Source: Omphiscola glabra (Eukaryota > Mollusca > Gastropoda > Lymnaeidae). From it: a stretch of DNA of 64,000 bases. Positions 37,965 to 50,382 of the stretch are shown piece by piece. Both the position numbers and the translations under genes were made by a program. The DNA is taken from NCBI GenBank assembly GCA_964017045.1, contig OZ024811.1, positions 12,739,818-12,803,817 on the forward strand. Direction: 5' to 3'. Under the pieces are notes generated by a model. It worked only from the letters and a program-made list of their open reading frames with translations, was not told where the DNA came from and searched no databases. How positions within the stretch are numbered: position 1 is the stretch's first letter; every line of letters starts with the position of its first letter.

Positions 37965-38834
37965 TGTTGGGAATCTTTAATTTATAACATTTACTACAAT
38001 AGTTAAACTATTTTGATTAATAAATTTGTTTCACACATTTTATTATGTACTTACAATTAAACATTTACACAAGCAAAACACACATCATCACAGACATTTT
38101 AAAACTCTGATATGAAGACATACACAATAACGTACACACAAACACATAGGCCTACATACACTTAGTTCTATATATTTAGTTAACACAAATATACACATAA
38201 AAATAAACTCACAAATACAATGTTTGCTTTATTTGATATCCGCTTAACAAATTGCGCTGTGTGACTTTAATTATAGTTATAATTTTAAATGAAATAGTAT
38301 CACAATACGTCATTTATTCACAAACATCATTATTTTGACAACAATATTTAGAATTAATTTTTAAAAAAAATAACGTTACATATTTAAGAAAATATAAAAC
38401 TTTTAATACCATACAAATTTTATTCTTTTATTTTAGTCCTAAAATTTTTACCAAACCTTTAGTGATAATCAATTTCTTTTATTTTATGTATGTAAAGATT
38501 TTTTTTTTTATTAAAGGCTGATTTTAAAAAAGGAATTACATCAAAAATAGGAAACAAAATCGTACATACAAACTATAAATAAATTTAAGTCTTGTTAAAA
38601 TGATGTACAAATTATAATAATCAGATAAGTATTGATGAATCGAGTATCAGGGGGAAATTGAAGATGAGCGATTAGTTTAGAAATATAGAAATGCTATGAA
38701 AAAAGATAATGCTAAGAAAATGAAATTTTTAAATGAATATAAAACTCCATAGTTATGTTACATGTAATCGGGTAAAATTAGAAAAGAAATAATAGGGAAT
38801 CTTAAAACAAACATTTGTGTGACAAATTATTCTG

Positions 38835-38990
38835 AAGACGACTACCAGAAGTACACAAAATTTACAAATAAAATCGGGAATTCCACATCAGAATTGGAAA
38901 TTCCTGAGATCCAAACGATTTATTTTCATTTTCAGTTTTACATTTCACGTTCTTTTTATTCAGTAACATTAGTAGTTAAAGACTTTATAA
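38835..38990. promoter_or_regulatory. Conserved 5' flank block of unit 4 with paired kappaB-like motifs
   Basis: GGGAATTCC at 38876-38884 and GGAAATTCC at 38896-38904 are 20 bases apart centre to centre, about 0.9 kb upstream of the unit 4 start. The block is conserved in units 1 and 5. Both motifs resemble Rel/NF-kappaB sites and are palindromic, so orientation is uninformative. Confidence 0.45.
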
Positions 38991-39079
38991 TCGAAGCAAA
39001 TTTTATAAACAAAACCAATCGAAACACTCAATTTATTTTCATGAAAACAAAAGTGAACATCGTGAAATATTTATAATAG

Positions 39080-39235
39080 ACCTTTAACTCGTTCTCTCTC
39101 CTTAGCTCTCTCTCTCTCCTTACCTCTCTCTCTCTCACTCTCTCCTTAAATCTCTCTCTCTCTCTCTCACCACTCTCTCTCTATTTCTGTTTCACTCTCT
39201 CTATGTCTCATATCTCTTTATCTCTTAATTGCTTC
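39080..39235. repeat. CT-rich microsatellite
   Basis: Long runs of TC dinucleotides interrupted by CTTAC/CTTAAA. Simple repeat. Confidence 0.85.
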
Positions 39236-39659
39236 ATTTTCTCAATGCAAATTTCAAGCACCATCAGGTTAAAACGATCATATAAACTCCATTATAAAAT
39301 ATCCTTATATTTTACTCTCCATCAGTGTGTATCGACCATCGGATTTTAATTTCCACACAACTTGAATAGCAAAATTATTTATAAATTTAGAACTTTTGGT
39401 TAGAATAATGTGATAGGAGTTTCAGCTCATGGTTATCAGATGCATGGATATGGTTGATTAGCTGTAGGCCCCTATAGGGTATCAGCTTATCCCCATAAAT
39501 GAAAAATATATCAGCCCTCGTGATTTCTTCCTGCAAAGTTCAAAGCCACTTTCAAAATGTGTTGTACGTTATCATTAAATAATTTCAAGCATATATTCAG
39601 TCCTATTTTCATATTGCTTTGTTCAAAACTATCTCAAGCAGTATAGTTGTGTTACCTTT

Positions 39660-39909
39660 TGAAGACCTTAGTGCTAAAAGTACTTAAGTCACATTTTTGT
39701 CAATATCAATCTAAACTGTGATCTTTTCTTAACCAGTTTAGCCAAAAGTACTGCAGAAATTTGAACACATTAAAATGTGCATTAGGCCCTTAATTAAACA
39801 AGGCAAAAAATGAAAATAGTCATATTTTATAGAAGAAAAGTATATTTGAACTTGATTATATCAAAATGTGCATTTTGTGACTTAAGTACTTTTAGCACTA
39901 AGGTCTTCA
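39660..39909. mobile_element. MITE with perfect ~34-bp inverted ends
   Basis: The left end reads TGAAGACCTTAGTGCTAAAA followed by GTACTTAAGTCACA. The right end is its exact reverse complement (TGTGACTTAAGTAC then TTTTAGCACTAAGGTCTTCA). The 180-bp interior is AT-rich and non-coding. The target-site duplication is unclear (TTT on both sides). The perfect ends suggest a young copy. Confidence 0.75.
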
Positions 39910-40469
39910 TTTTAACTACCCAAGTAACCTTCACACCCACTCAATCAATTAGTGTCACTCTCGTATATATCAATTAGCTAAAACAAAACAATTGACATCT
40001 CTGTTTGAAAAGAACGAACATATTGTAACACATATTTAGAAAATGCCTCATGTATATATTAAATTACGTTAATCTTAGTAAGAAGATTAAGCCTGACCTC
40101 TTTATAAAAAAGCGTCAATTTTTATTTTGTGTGTTATTCTTCTAAATCTTACTTGCAAGTGGTTTGTTATTTTTAACGGTAATAATAAATATTATATCAT
40201 GAATATGTCGTTTGTTCAATCTAAACAATAATGTTTAATTGTAAAATTAAATAACATAGAGCAATTTTATTGTTTAGATTCAAATAAACAAATTCAAAAT
40301 GTTTTTATTTTTAGCAAATAAAACACATTAGATATAAAGAGAAATATTAAATGTTAGTTGTCGTAATTTTGATTTTATTGCTCTTAATTAAAACAAAAGG
40401 AACTTCCCATTTTTTAATCAAGTTATGTCCAGATGTTTAGTCTTTTTGTCCTTTACGAGTAAAAAAATA

Positions 40470-43373
40470 GCTACAAGAAACATTCTGACGTGACAAGGAT
40501 GATCGGTAGACAAGAAACTTTCTGACGTGACTAGGATGATCGGCAGACAAGAAACTTTCTGACGTGACAAGGATGATCGGCAAACAAGAAACTTTCTGAC
40601 GTGACAAGGATCATCGGCAGACAAGAAACTTTCTGACGTGACAAGGATGATCGGCAGACAAGAAACTTTCTGACGTGACAAGGATGATCGGCAGACAAGA
40701 AACTTTCTGACATGACAAGGATGATCGGCAGACAAGAAACATTCTGACGTGACAAGGATGATCGGCAGACAGGAAACTTTCTGACTTGACAAGGATGATC
40801 GGCAGACAAGAAACTTTCTGACGTGACAAGGATGATCGGCAGACAAGAAACTTTCTGACGTGACAATGATGATCGGCAGACAAGAAACTTTCTGACATGA
40901 CAAGGATGATCGGCAGACAAGAAACATTCTGACGTGACAAGGATGATCGGCAGACAGGAAACTTTCTGACGTGACAAGGATGATCGGCAGACAAGAAACT
41001 TTCTGACGTGACAAGGATGATCGGCAGACAAGAAACATTCTGACGTGACAAGGATGATCGGCAGACAGGAAACTTTCTGACGTGACAAGGATGATCGGCA
41101 GACAAGAAACTTTCTGACGTGACAAGGATGATTGGCAGACAAGAAACTTTCTGACGTGACAAGGATGATCGGCAGACAAGAAACTTTCTAACGTGACAAG
41201 GATGATCGGCAGACAAGAAACTTTCTGACGTGACAAGGATGATCGGCAGACAAGAAACTTTATGACGTGACAAGGATGATCGGCAGACAAGAAACTTTCT
41301 GACGTGACAAGGATGATCGGCAGACAAGAAACTTTCTGACGTGACAAGGATGATCGGCAGACCAGAAACTTTCTAACGTGACAAGGGTGATCGGCAGACA
41401 AGAAACTTTCTGACGTGACAAGGATGATCGGCAGACAAGAAACTTTCTGACGTGACAAGGATGATCGGCAGACAAGAAACATTCTGACGTGACAAGGATG
41501 ATCGGCAGACAAGAAACTTTCTGACGTGACAAGGATGATCGGCAGACAAGAAACTTTCTTACGTGACAAGGATGATCGGCAGACAAGAAACGTTCTGACG
41601 TGACAAGGATGATCGGCAGACAAGAAACTTTCTGACGTGACAAGGATGATCGGCAGACAAGAAACTTTCTGACGTGACAAGGATGATCGGCAGACAAGAA
41701 ACTTTCTGACGTGACAAGGATGATCGGCAGACAAGAAACTTTCTGACGTGACAAGGATGATCGGCAGACAAGAAACTTTCTTACGTGACAAGGATGATCG
41801 GCAAACAAAAAACTTTCTGACGTGACAAGGATGATCGGCAGACAAGAAACTTTCTGACGTGACAACGATGATCGGCAGACAAGAAACTTTCTGACGTGAC
41901 AACGATGATCGGCAGACAAGAAACTTTCTGACGTGACAAGGATGATCGGCAGACAAGACACATTCTGACGTGACAAGGATGATCGGCAGACAAGAAACTT
42001 TCTGACGTGACAAGGATGATCGGCAGACAAGAAACTTTCTGACGTGACAAGGATGATCGGCAGACAAGAAACTTTCTGACGTGACAAGGATGATCGGCAG
42101 ACAAGATACTTTCTGACGTGACAAGGATGATCGGCAGACAAGATACTTTATGACGTGACAAGGATGATTGGCAGACAAGAAAATTTCTGACGTGACAAGG
42201 ATGATCGGCAGACAAGAAACTTTCTGACGTGACAAGGATGATCGGCAGACAAGAAACTTTCTGACGTGACAAGGATGATCGGCAGACAAGAAACTTTCTG
42301 ATGTGACAAGGATGATCGGCAGACAAGAAAAATTCTGACGTGACAAGGATGATCGGCAGACAAGAAACTTTCTGACGTGACAAGGATAATCGGCAGACAA
42401 GAAACTTTCTGACGTGACAAGGATGATCGGCAGACAATAAACTTTCTGACGTGACAAGGATGATCGGCAGACAAGATACTTTCTGACGTGACAAGGATTA
42501 TCGGCAGACAAGATACTTTCTGACGTGACAAGGATGATCGGCAGACAAGATACTTTCTGACGTGACAAGGATTATCGGCAGACAAGATACTTTCTGACGT
42601 GACAAGGATGATCGGCAGACAAGAAACTTTCTGACGTGACAAGGATGATCGGCAGACAAGAAACTTTCTGACGTGACAATGATGATCGGCAGACAAGACA
42701 CATTCTGACGTGACAAGGATGATCGGCAGACAAGAAACTTTCTGACGTGACAAGGATGATCGGCAGACAAGAAACTTTCTGACGTGACAAGGATGATCGG
42801 CAGACAAGATACTTTCTGACGTGACAAGGATGATCGGCAGACAAGATACTTTCTGACGTGACAAGGATGATTGGCAGACAAGAAAATTTCTTACGTGACA
42901 AGGATGATCGGCAGACAAGAAACTTTCTGACGTGACAAGGATGATCGGCAGACAAGAAACTTTCTTACGTGACAAGGATGATCGGCAGACAAGAAACTTT
43001 CCGATGTGACAAGGATGATCGGCAGACAAGAAAATTTCTGACGTGACAAGGATGATCGGCAGACAAGAAACTTTCTGACGTGACAAGGATGATCGGCAGA
43101 CAAGAAACTTTCTGACGTGACAAGGATGATCGGCAGACAAGAAACTTTCTGACGTGACAAGGATGATCGGCAGACAATAAACTTTCTGACGTGACAAGGA
43201 TGATCGGCAGACAAGAAACTTTCTGACGTGACAAGGATGATCGGCAGACAAGATACTTTCTGACGTGACAAGGATTATCGGCAGACAAGATACTTTCTGA
43301 CGTGACAAGGATGATAGGCAGACAAGAAACATTCTGACGTGACAAGGGTGATCGGTAGACAAGAAACATTCTG
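40470..43373. repeat. 37-bp satellite array, about 78 copies
   Basis: Head-to-tail copies of a 37-bp unit whose core is TGACGTGACAAGGATGATCG, followed by GCAGACAAGAAACTTTC. Divergence between copies is only one or two substitutions (for example ACATTC or ATACTTTC for AACTTTC, CGGTAGAC at both outermost copies). Because 37 is not divisible by 3 and the minus strand has no stop in any phase, it produces overlapping minus frames up to 716 codons (40418-42568, 42148-43413). These are periodic with 37 residues and are not genes. It lies between units 4 and 5. Confidence 0.95.
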
Positions 43374-43585
43374 ACTTAGAAGAATTCCAGATTTTTACAA
43401 ATGTATTTTTCAATTTTAACTTTTATATTTTCTTAATTGACACGCAATACATATATATTTCTAATGAAATATTCCCATACAGTTCACTCAAATTTAAAAA
43501 TGCCACTCAGTTATGTTTTTTTGTGTATCGAGTGTAGATGTGTTGAGATTTATATCAAAAAAGAATAAATAATTTATTAGAAAAG

Positions 43586-43587
<2 letters not shown>

Positions 43588-43627
<40 letters not shown>
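43588..43627. repeat. Poly(T) run of 40
   Basis: An uninterrupted T run just left of the Helitron remnant; possibly the tail of a minus-strand retroposed copy, but no body was recognised. Confidence 0.85.
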
Positions 43628-43879
43628 CATTTTATTTAAAAAAACTGATTCCTAACAATTTGATTATGTATATGCCACAAGATTCGATAATGCCATCTTA
43701 CTATTGTTGGAAAGGTTCTACCATCATAAATATTTAGACCTAATAATAAAAAAAAATATCACAAAATTATAATATAGCACTTATCTGAGAAGTAGATATT
43801 TTTTAAAATAATTTTTTGATATTTTTTATTTTATTCGTTTTTCTGTTTGTTCGCTGAAGAAGGCTTCCTGCCGACACGT

Positions 43880-44830
43880 TCGTTGTTTTGTTGCGTTCCT
43901 TTTTCATGTTTAACCTTACTGTGGTTTTACTAATTTCCCATTCTGTCACTTGCAGTTTCATTTCCACTAAGAAGTCGTTTCCATTTGAATTCTTGTCATC
44001 CCATGTATAGTGCTACGGAATTTCGATACACTCATTCTCTCAGGCATTAAGGTCTTCCCGATTAAGTTTAAGGGTCGGTTCACACGATCAAATTTCGCGT
44101 CAAATTGTTGTATGAACGCACTATTTTGCGCGTGGTTTCCTTTTTGGGGGAATTTGATCAAATAGTAATTTGAAAGTTGTGACAAGGCTTCATACACGAA
44201 TTGCATCAAATGCTTGACGCGGAATTTGACCGTGTGAACCGACCCTAAACGAAGACATATTTTTTTGCTTGATGGTTTTTTTGCTGTACAGCGTTAGATC
44301 CTTTGCCTGTCATAAAACATGTTGTATGCATGTCCTCAAGGTGGACGTATAATGTTTCCACGTGATCAGTTTGATGCATCTTGTATTCCATATGACTCCA
44401 GCATGCTTCAGATGCAGTTAGATCAAGCATTTACTTTACCTCGTCTCGTTTAATACTAGCTACCTGTTCTGAGTGAACATGACCGAACTGAATAATTTCA
44501 CAGTCGTGCCACTCGTACACGTAATTGAAGAGATATTTAACGTTTTGAATTTAGCTGCAAATCCCTTATTAAATATGTGTACATTGCATCTTAAAGGTAG
44601 GCATGAGTTGTAGGGCACCACCCATTTGTCATCCACTTTGTTTTCCTCAAGTTCAACAATGTTACCATTATCATGGCGTTGATATTTCCGGTATCCATTC
44701 ACATTGCTGTTGGTCTCGGCACTGAAAATTTTTTTGGGGGAATTCTTTTGTGCGTTTGTCGCTTCAAATACATGGTGCATTTGAAATCGTGTATCTTACG
44801 GGATTTTAAGATTTTTATGCAGCCTCGTGT
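43880..44830 (-). mobile_element. Helitron Rep/helicase fragment
   Basis: Minus-strand frames 44460-44780, 44245-44430 and the region below the nested MITE are successive pieces of a Helitron helicase-like protein. They read SAETNSNVNGYRKYQRHDNG, KVDDKWVVPYNSCLPLRCNV (family: NRWVVPYNP...), LTASEACWSHMEYKMHQTDH (family: SASEACWR.F...MH...H) and a Lys/Trp-rich stretch before GRM near 43950. Frameshifts and stops make it defective. Only the part between the Rep end and the helicase is left; no Helitron termini were identified. Confidence 0.8.
44072..44245. mobile_element. PIF/Harbinger-like MITE inserted in the Helitron
   Basis: 174 bp with 30-bp inverted ends: GGGTCGGTTCACACGATCAA at the left and its reverse complement with two mismatches at the right. 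It is flanked by TAA on both sides (44069-44071 and 44246-44248). A 3-bp TWA duplication and GGGTCGGTTCACACG-type ends fit PIF/Harbinger MITEs. It splits the Helitron frame, so it inserted later. The minus frame 43967-44209 reads through it and is not a gene. Confidence 0.85.
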
Positions 44831-44949
44831 GGGCATCTTTATTGGAGAGCTCTGCATGGTTAATTTTTTTTCAATTTTATAAATTCCCAGGCACTGTGTT
44901 CTGGGGCCATTACTATGTGACTATGTTTTGTAAAGAGTAATAAATTACT

Positions 44950-45170
44950 GATTGTGTAAATGCAATGAAGGGTAACCATAACGGGATACATTTATAAGGC
45001 TTACTTAATTAAGGGTACCTATTAAAGGTAGATAGACTAAAACTTATTGAATGTTATTATAACGGATAGATGCATCATGTTTGATAAAAGATAACTATCT
45101 CGGGGTTGATTTATCAGACTCACTTATGGAAGGGTAACATATCAGGAGCACTTATCATACAGCTTATTGT
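44950..45170. repeat. Degenerate ~42-bp minisatellite, spacer copy 3
   Basis: Four to five imperfect copies built on GGGTAAC...ACGG...ATTTAT...ACTTAATTAA, homologous to the tracts in the other spacers. Confidence 0.5.
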
Positions 45171-46726
45171 TTATATAAAAAAAAAGACAACTACATTGAA
45201 AATAAATTAAATTTTATTTACATACATACAAGTATAACCATAACTTTATATGAACATTAAAACTACAAATAGAATTTGTTTTAACAAATAAGCACACTTA
45301 CAACAATAGTCAAAATTAATATCTACAGCCGACTGCTCTATCTCTGTAACCATTTACTCCAAGCGTAAATAGGGAATACAGTTGGTACAAATGAAGAGAT
45401 AAGATTATAATTTACTCTTCGCACTAAGACTAAAGCGTCTGACACACGGTTGTGCTATAACTAAGAAATGTATACGATAACCAATGTTCCGGTTGTCATT
45501 ATCAAAGCCGATAAACCTATGAAGACGTTTTTTTTAAAACGATCATTGATTTTTTTTAAACGCCTTTAAATTTTTTTTTTTTATTGTTTATTATTTATAT
45601 ATTTTTTTTTTACATTTCAGACATTGGTATTATTATTATTGAATGAATAAAATAATTTAAAGAAAATAAATAATAACCACCTTTGACGAATTCCTATAGT
45701 TTGTGTTAGATTCCAATTAATATTTTTGTAGATCACATTATCGCAGTCACTAAATTAGTTTTTAATAGCTGTTCTTAAGCACTTCTTTTGCTTTCGATAA
45801 GTGACTATCGCACTATTTATGTGGTCATGTGATGATGATAAACTGTGGTAAGAAGGTAGTATGCAATCATGGCTAACCGAGATTGCTAAGCAGAACAGTT
45901 GGGATTGCATTGTAAAACATTTAAATTTTTAAACTACAGACACCGAAAACAAATTATACCTTTCCCAGTGTGGAGAAAATAAAATGTATATACATCAATT
46001 TAACGCCCAGCGGTGATGTCAGTCTTATATGTAAGCCTCAGTCATATGCTTGTTTCCTGTCTATAACATAGTCATAAGACCTAACATCTCAGATGACAAA
46101 CAGATTAAAATATCTCAGACACGTTTTTCATTTGGATTCTATCATCTTCCTTTTACATAACAAAGCATGCGACTTGTCAGGTAAGGTGTTTGCATTCTTC
46201 AGGTGGCCGGACATGACGTAAGGTAAAATGGGTTGTGGGAGTGTGGGCTTGGTATGAAGTGGTGGTGAAATTTAAAAAAAAATATATTTTAATAAGATTA
46301 ACGTAGTGAAGTTTTTATTTCCTTAATATTTCCACCGAGGAATATCTATCTCCATGAAAAATTTGGTTAACTTACTCTCAAAATGTTATATTTTTTTTAA
46401 ACTTTAAAAAATACATAATTTATAGGGGACTCCTTTTGAAGGAATCCTCTTAACTTGTTTACCATTTTAACAGGTTTTTTTTTGTACACGTTTGGCCAAC
46501 TGTTTCATTACTGTACGTGTGCTATTCAATACGTCATTTGTAACTCAATAAAAATATAAATGCATTGTTACGGTTGTTCGTGTGTTAAAGGAGTTGCCGC
46601 GATGGAGGGTATATATTCTGGGACATTTGGGGTAACGCATAAAAACAAATTTATTGTTTGAATATTAAAATTGCTTTTAAAATAAAAATAAAAAATAATT
46701 TGAAATAGTTTTTATATCACACTTCT
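45171..46726. other. Spacer 3' of unit 5, nothing coding
   Basis: Matches patches of the 1/2 and 5/6 spacers (for example around 45840-45910 and 46200-46290). AT-rich with T runs. No gene recognised. Confidence 0.45.
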
Positions 46727-46732
46727 TTTAAT
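46727..46732 (-). terminator. ATTAAA poly(A)-signal candidate of unit 5
   Basis: ATTAAA on the minus strand 30 bases after the stop, in the conserved AATATTAAAA context. Confidence 0.4.
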
Positions 46733-46761
46733 ATTGCAGCAGACAATACTGTTAATTATGT

Positions 46762-49692
46762 TCACATCTGTATCATGTAACATGAAAAATTAATACACAT
46801 CCCACTTGTATCCTGTTCATCATCCGTCTCCCATTCTAGATATAATTCGTCACCTGCTGTAATTTCAGCAAACTGTGTTGCTGTTTGATTTTTGGAAACA
46901 CTGTGAAAGAGTACACGTCGAGTTAACTCAGCTTTATAGTTGCAATAGCAACGAATTGTGTTTGTTTTAGTATTAGAATCCTTTTGTGTCATAGTGGATA
47001 TTAAGTACAAGCCATTTCGCGGAGCAGTGAATGCACCAGTCGATTGATCAAAGTGACCTCCGTGGTTAGGATCAATGCCATCATACGATGTTATAGTACA
47101 CGATTCCTCAATTCCATCATAAATTTTCCAGGCAAAGAATCCGACTTTTGGTAAACTGCACTTAAGTTCTGTGTAGAAAAGGACAATAATAGTATTGAAA
47201 ACATAAATATATAAATTTTCTTAACGTTGTCAATAAGATATTTGACAGCCAAAGCAAAGATATTTTGCACATTGAAACACTGTTTACTCTCAATTAAAAA
47301 TCATAAATTGATGTTTATTTTCATATTTATACGGACATAATTATATGTGAATTGCACAACTTTTTGAAAGTTTCTTAAATAAATGTTTTTACAGAAATAA
47401 AGAAAGTGATCGTGTCTTTTATTTTACTTTTAAAAGAAACCACAAAACAACATGAAAATAAGTAAGAACTCATTTAAGTAGGATAGTCAGTAACATTATA
47501 TAATCGATAATGTTCACAATCTGCATGTTTGCTAACATTGCATCAAACAGAATAGATCAAGGGATTCAGTTGACAGCCAATAAAATATCAAATTATTATC
47601 TACATTTCAGAAAATAAATATATACATTCTGAATTCACAGAAAACGCTGCCTTAAAAAATAATCATTTTTACGGCTATATCATTTATGAAGTTCCCTAGA
47701 TTTTCATGACATTTCTAACTATCAAACAAGATCATCCCTCCCTCCCCCCGGCTCTGACTGTAAGACTTATCCCCTCCCCACCATACTCTTGCAAAAAGAA
47801 TAAATAAAAAAAACGTCTTTTGCCTATATTTAAAATCTTTTTTGAAAAAGTTAATTAGTTCACATGTCAGTCGTTTAACTATGTAAATATGTGGATAACT
47901 GTTCTTTGTTGATGCTATTGATAAATTTATATTGTTTTAATTGCATCATTTCTTTGTATAAGAAATATTCTAATTTGCCATAATGTTGGTCCATCACTAA
48001 CGTTTATTTGCCAAGTAGATAAGATCGTTCAATGTTGGGACGAATTTTACATAAAAACCTTTTTATTTTCCACGTCTTTTGCGGTATCTGATGTATCACA
48101 GTTATTATAACATGTGAGTATCATTTAATTGGAGTTGGGAAACATAAAGATATGAATCAAATTCAAATGAACAGTGAGGATAAGTGTTGTTGTTACACAA
48201 ATAAACAAGGATTTTTATTTCTTTTTCTCTTTGCAAAATATATTTTTTTTAAAAACAAGTTAAATAAAATAGACATAAAAATACATAACACATTTTAGTT
48301 TAAAAAAACAACAACAAAGAAACGATAGTTAGGCAAAGATTTAAATGAAGCTAAACATGTTTCTGTACTGACATCAAACAAAGTATTTTAAATAGGATAA
48401 AACTCAGGCTGATAGTCAAATATAAAACCAGATTCAAAAATGAATATTTCATGTTCTATATTCTTTATTAGCTCCTTTGATATTAACTTTTCATTTTGCA
48501 CTGATCACGTTTAGATGAGAATTGTCAAGCGCATTGGGAAAAAAGTATATTGTGAAATACAAAGCAAAACTTGTGTTGGATGTAAAAAAAAATCATGTTT
48601 TACGAAGTATTATTAAATTTTAAATGACGCAAACACTACATTGTCACTTGCCATACTTTAACCATTACAGATTCATTTGCGATTTTCTCTCCATTATACT
48701 AAACCTCGCTTTCATCTCCCCATTAGAAATCATTTGTCTCAGTCTCCCATTTTCACTTCATTTGACGTTGTTTCCCCTTTCTCAAAACCTTGTTTGTCTC
48801 CTCCATAAACGAGTTCATCGTGTTTTCGCAATTAAGAATATCATCTCGACCTGTATTCTTCTTACACTATAACTTGTTGCTACTTAAGATTAACACTACT
48901 GCTAAGGCTGTGTCTAGGGTATGATTTAACTCCCAGTTTAATTTGCTAAACTAATCTCATTCAAGGGCAGTCTCGCTTTCTGTCACTTTTTTTCATAAGA
49001 TCACTATACTAAGAAACACAGGTGGTTCAGCCCACAAATAAATATAATCATAAACAGCATCAACTACACGCTTATTACATATACCATATACATATAAAGA
49101 ATAACGAGTATACTATCTGATACTATTAAATATCATGTAACGACTGGCCATCGTGTCCTCCGTAGCAGGTCAGGTAAGGCCCAAATTCACACACACATAG
49201 CAGTCTTGTCTTTGGCCCCTCTCTCTCACACAGGTCACTCGCTCTGAGGGGACGCAAGGTGTGGACTCCCTTTTATATCGTATATGTTAACGTCATGCCC
49301 CGCATTATAGCATCGCGTATGACGCCTGACCAGATCGCGCATTGTTTCAGTTGGTTTACGGTCAAGGTGAACATGTTAATTTCCATTGTTCATTCATTCA
49401 TTGTTATTGGCGTAAGGCCCAGCCTAATTGTGTAATATCACGTGTGGTAGCGATGGAGAGAGTGTGAGTCACACTTGTCTTCCTCTTAAATCGTATCTTG
49501 CCTATTCCTCTTCTTCGCATTTTCACTCTGACGGCTTTCATATTACATGTACACTTACACAGCCATACCCAGCACATAAATGCACGTATTTCGTGTACTG
49601 GCCAAATGTGGACTAATTAACATGAGTATTTTATATTAATATTATTTCAAACAAAGACACATTTAAAAAACAAAAATATGAAAGAATAACTA

Positions 49693-49723
<31 letters not shown>

Positions 49724-50348
49724 CTTGTTTAGAAAAATTGCATATCTAATATATTTAGTTGTAATACTACTATTAAAGTCGGCTTTATACTAAACACAAT
49801 AATTAATTAAATAGTGTATATTTAATCAAAATACTTTTTAGAGAATTATCTGCAATAATTCAATTAATATTTGTTCAATAAATTGGAATGGAAATAAAAA
49901 ATATTTTTGAAATCATAATTTGTATTATATAAAATCTTGAGTTAATAGAGAAAAACGAAAACACACGCACACACATACACTAACTCACACTTTCATGCAC
50001 ACACAGACACTAACGCAATAGAAAGAAGATCGGCAAAAGATCACAATTTGCATGTGAATACGTTGATATTTAAAATTATTTGGTTTTTTAATTTAATTTT
50101 AATAAATCATATTTTCACAGGACCGACACTAATAAATATCGTGTACTAAAGATGTGTGTTATTTTGTTTCCACTTAATTTAGGTAATATTAAGATCTTAC
50201 CGATTTCTGTAATTTTGCTAGACATTTCTGCGACACGGATCGCAATAGAATCCTTCTGTAAATACATGATAGTAAAAGTATTATTAAACTTTAAAATAAA
50301 CAAAAAATTTACAAATTTAAATATATATAAATTAATATACAATATTCA

Positions 50349-50382
<34 letters not shown>

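Larger units (their letters stand above)
37965..40465. other. Upstream spacer of unit 4
   Basis: No gene supported. It contains the conserved 5' flank with kappaB-like motifs (38876-38904), a CT-rich microsatellite (39080-39200) and a MITE (39660-39909). The 85-codon plus frame at 38819-39076 lies across the conserved flank. Paralogous flanks in units 1 and 5 do not keep that frame, so it is not called. Confidence 0.5.

Noticed and set aside
38819..39076. 85-codon plus frame upstream of unit 4
   Set aside because: It overlaps the conserved 5' flank, but the paralogous flanks of units 1 and 5 do not keep the frame.
40418..43413. Long minus-strand frames (716, 421, 293 codons and others) read as repetitive proteins
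   Set aside because: They are the three phases of the 37-bp satellite, which has no stop on that strand. All phases are equally open and there is no codon-level constraint.
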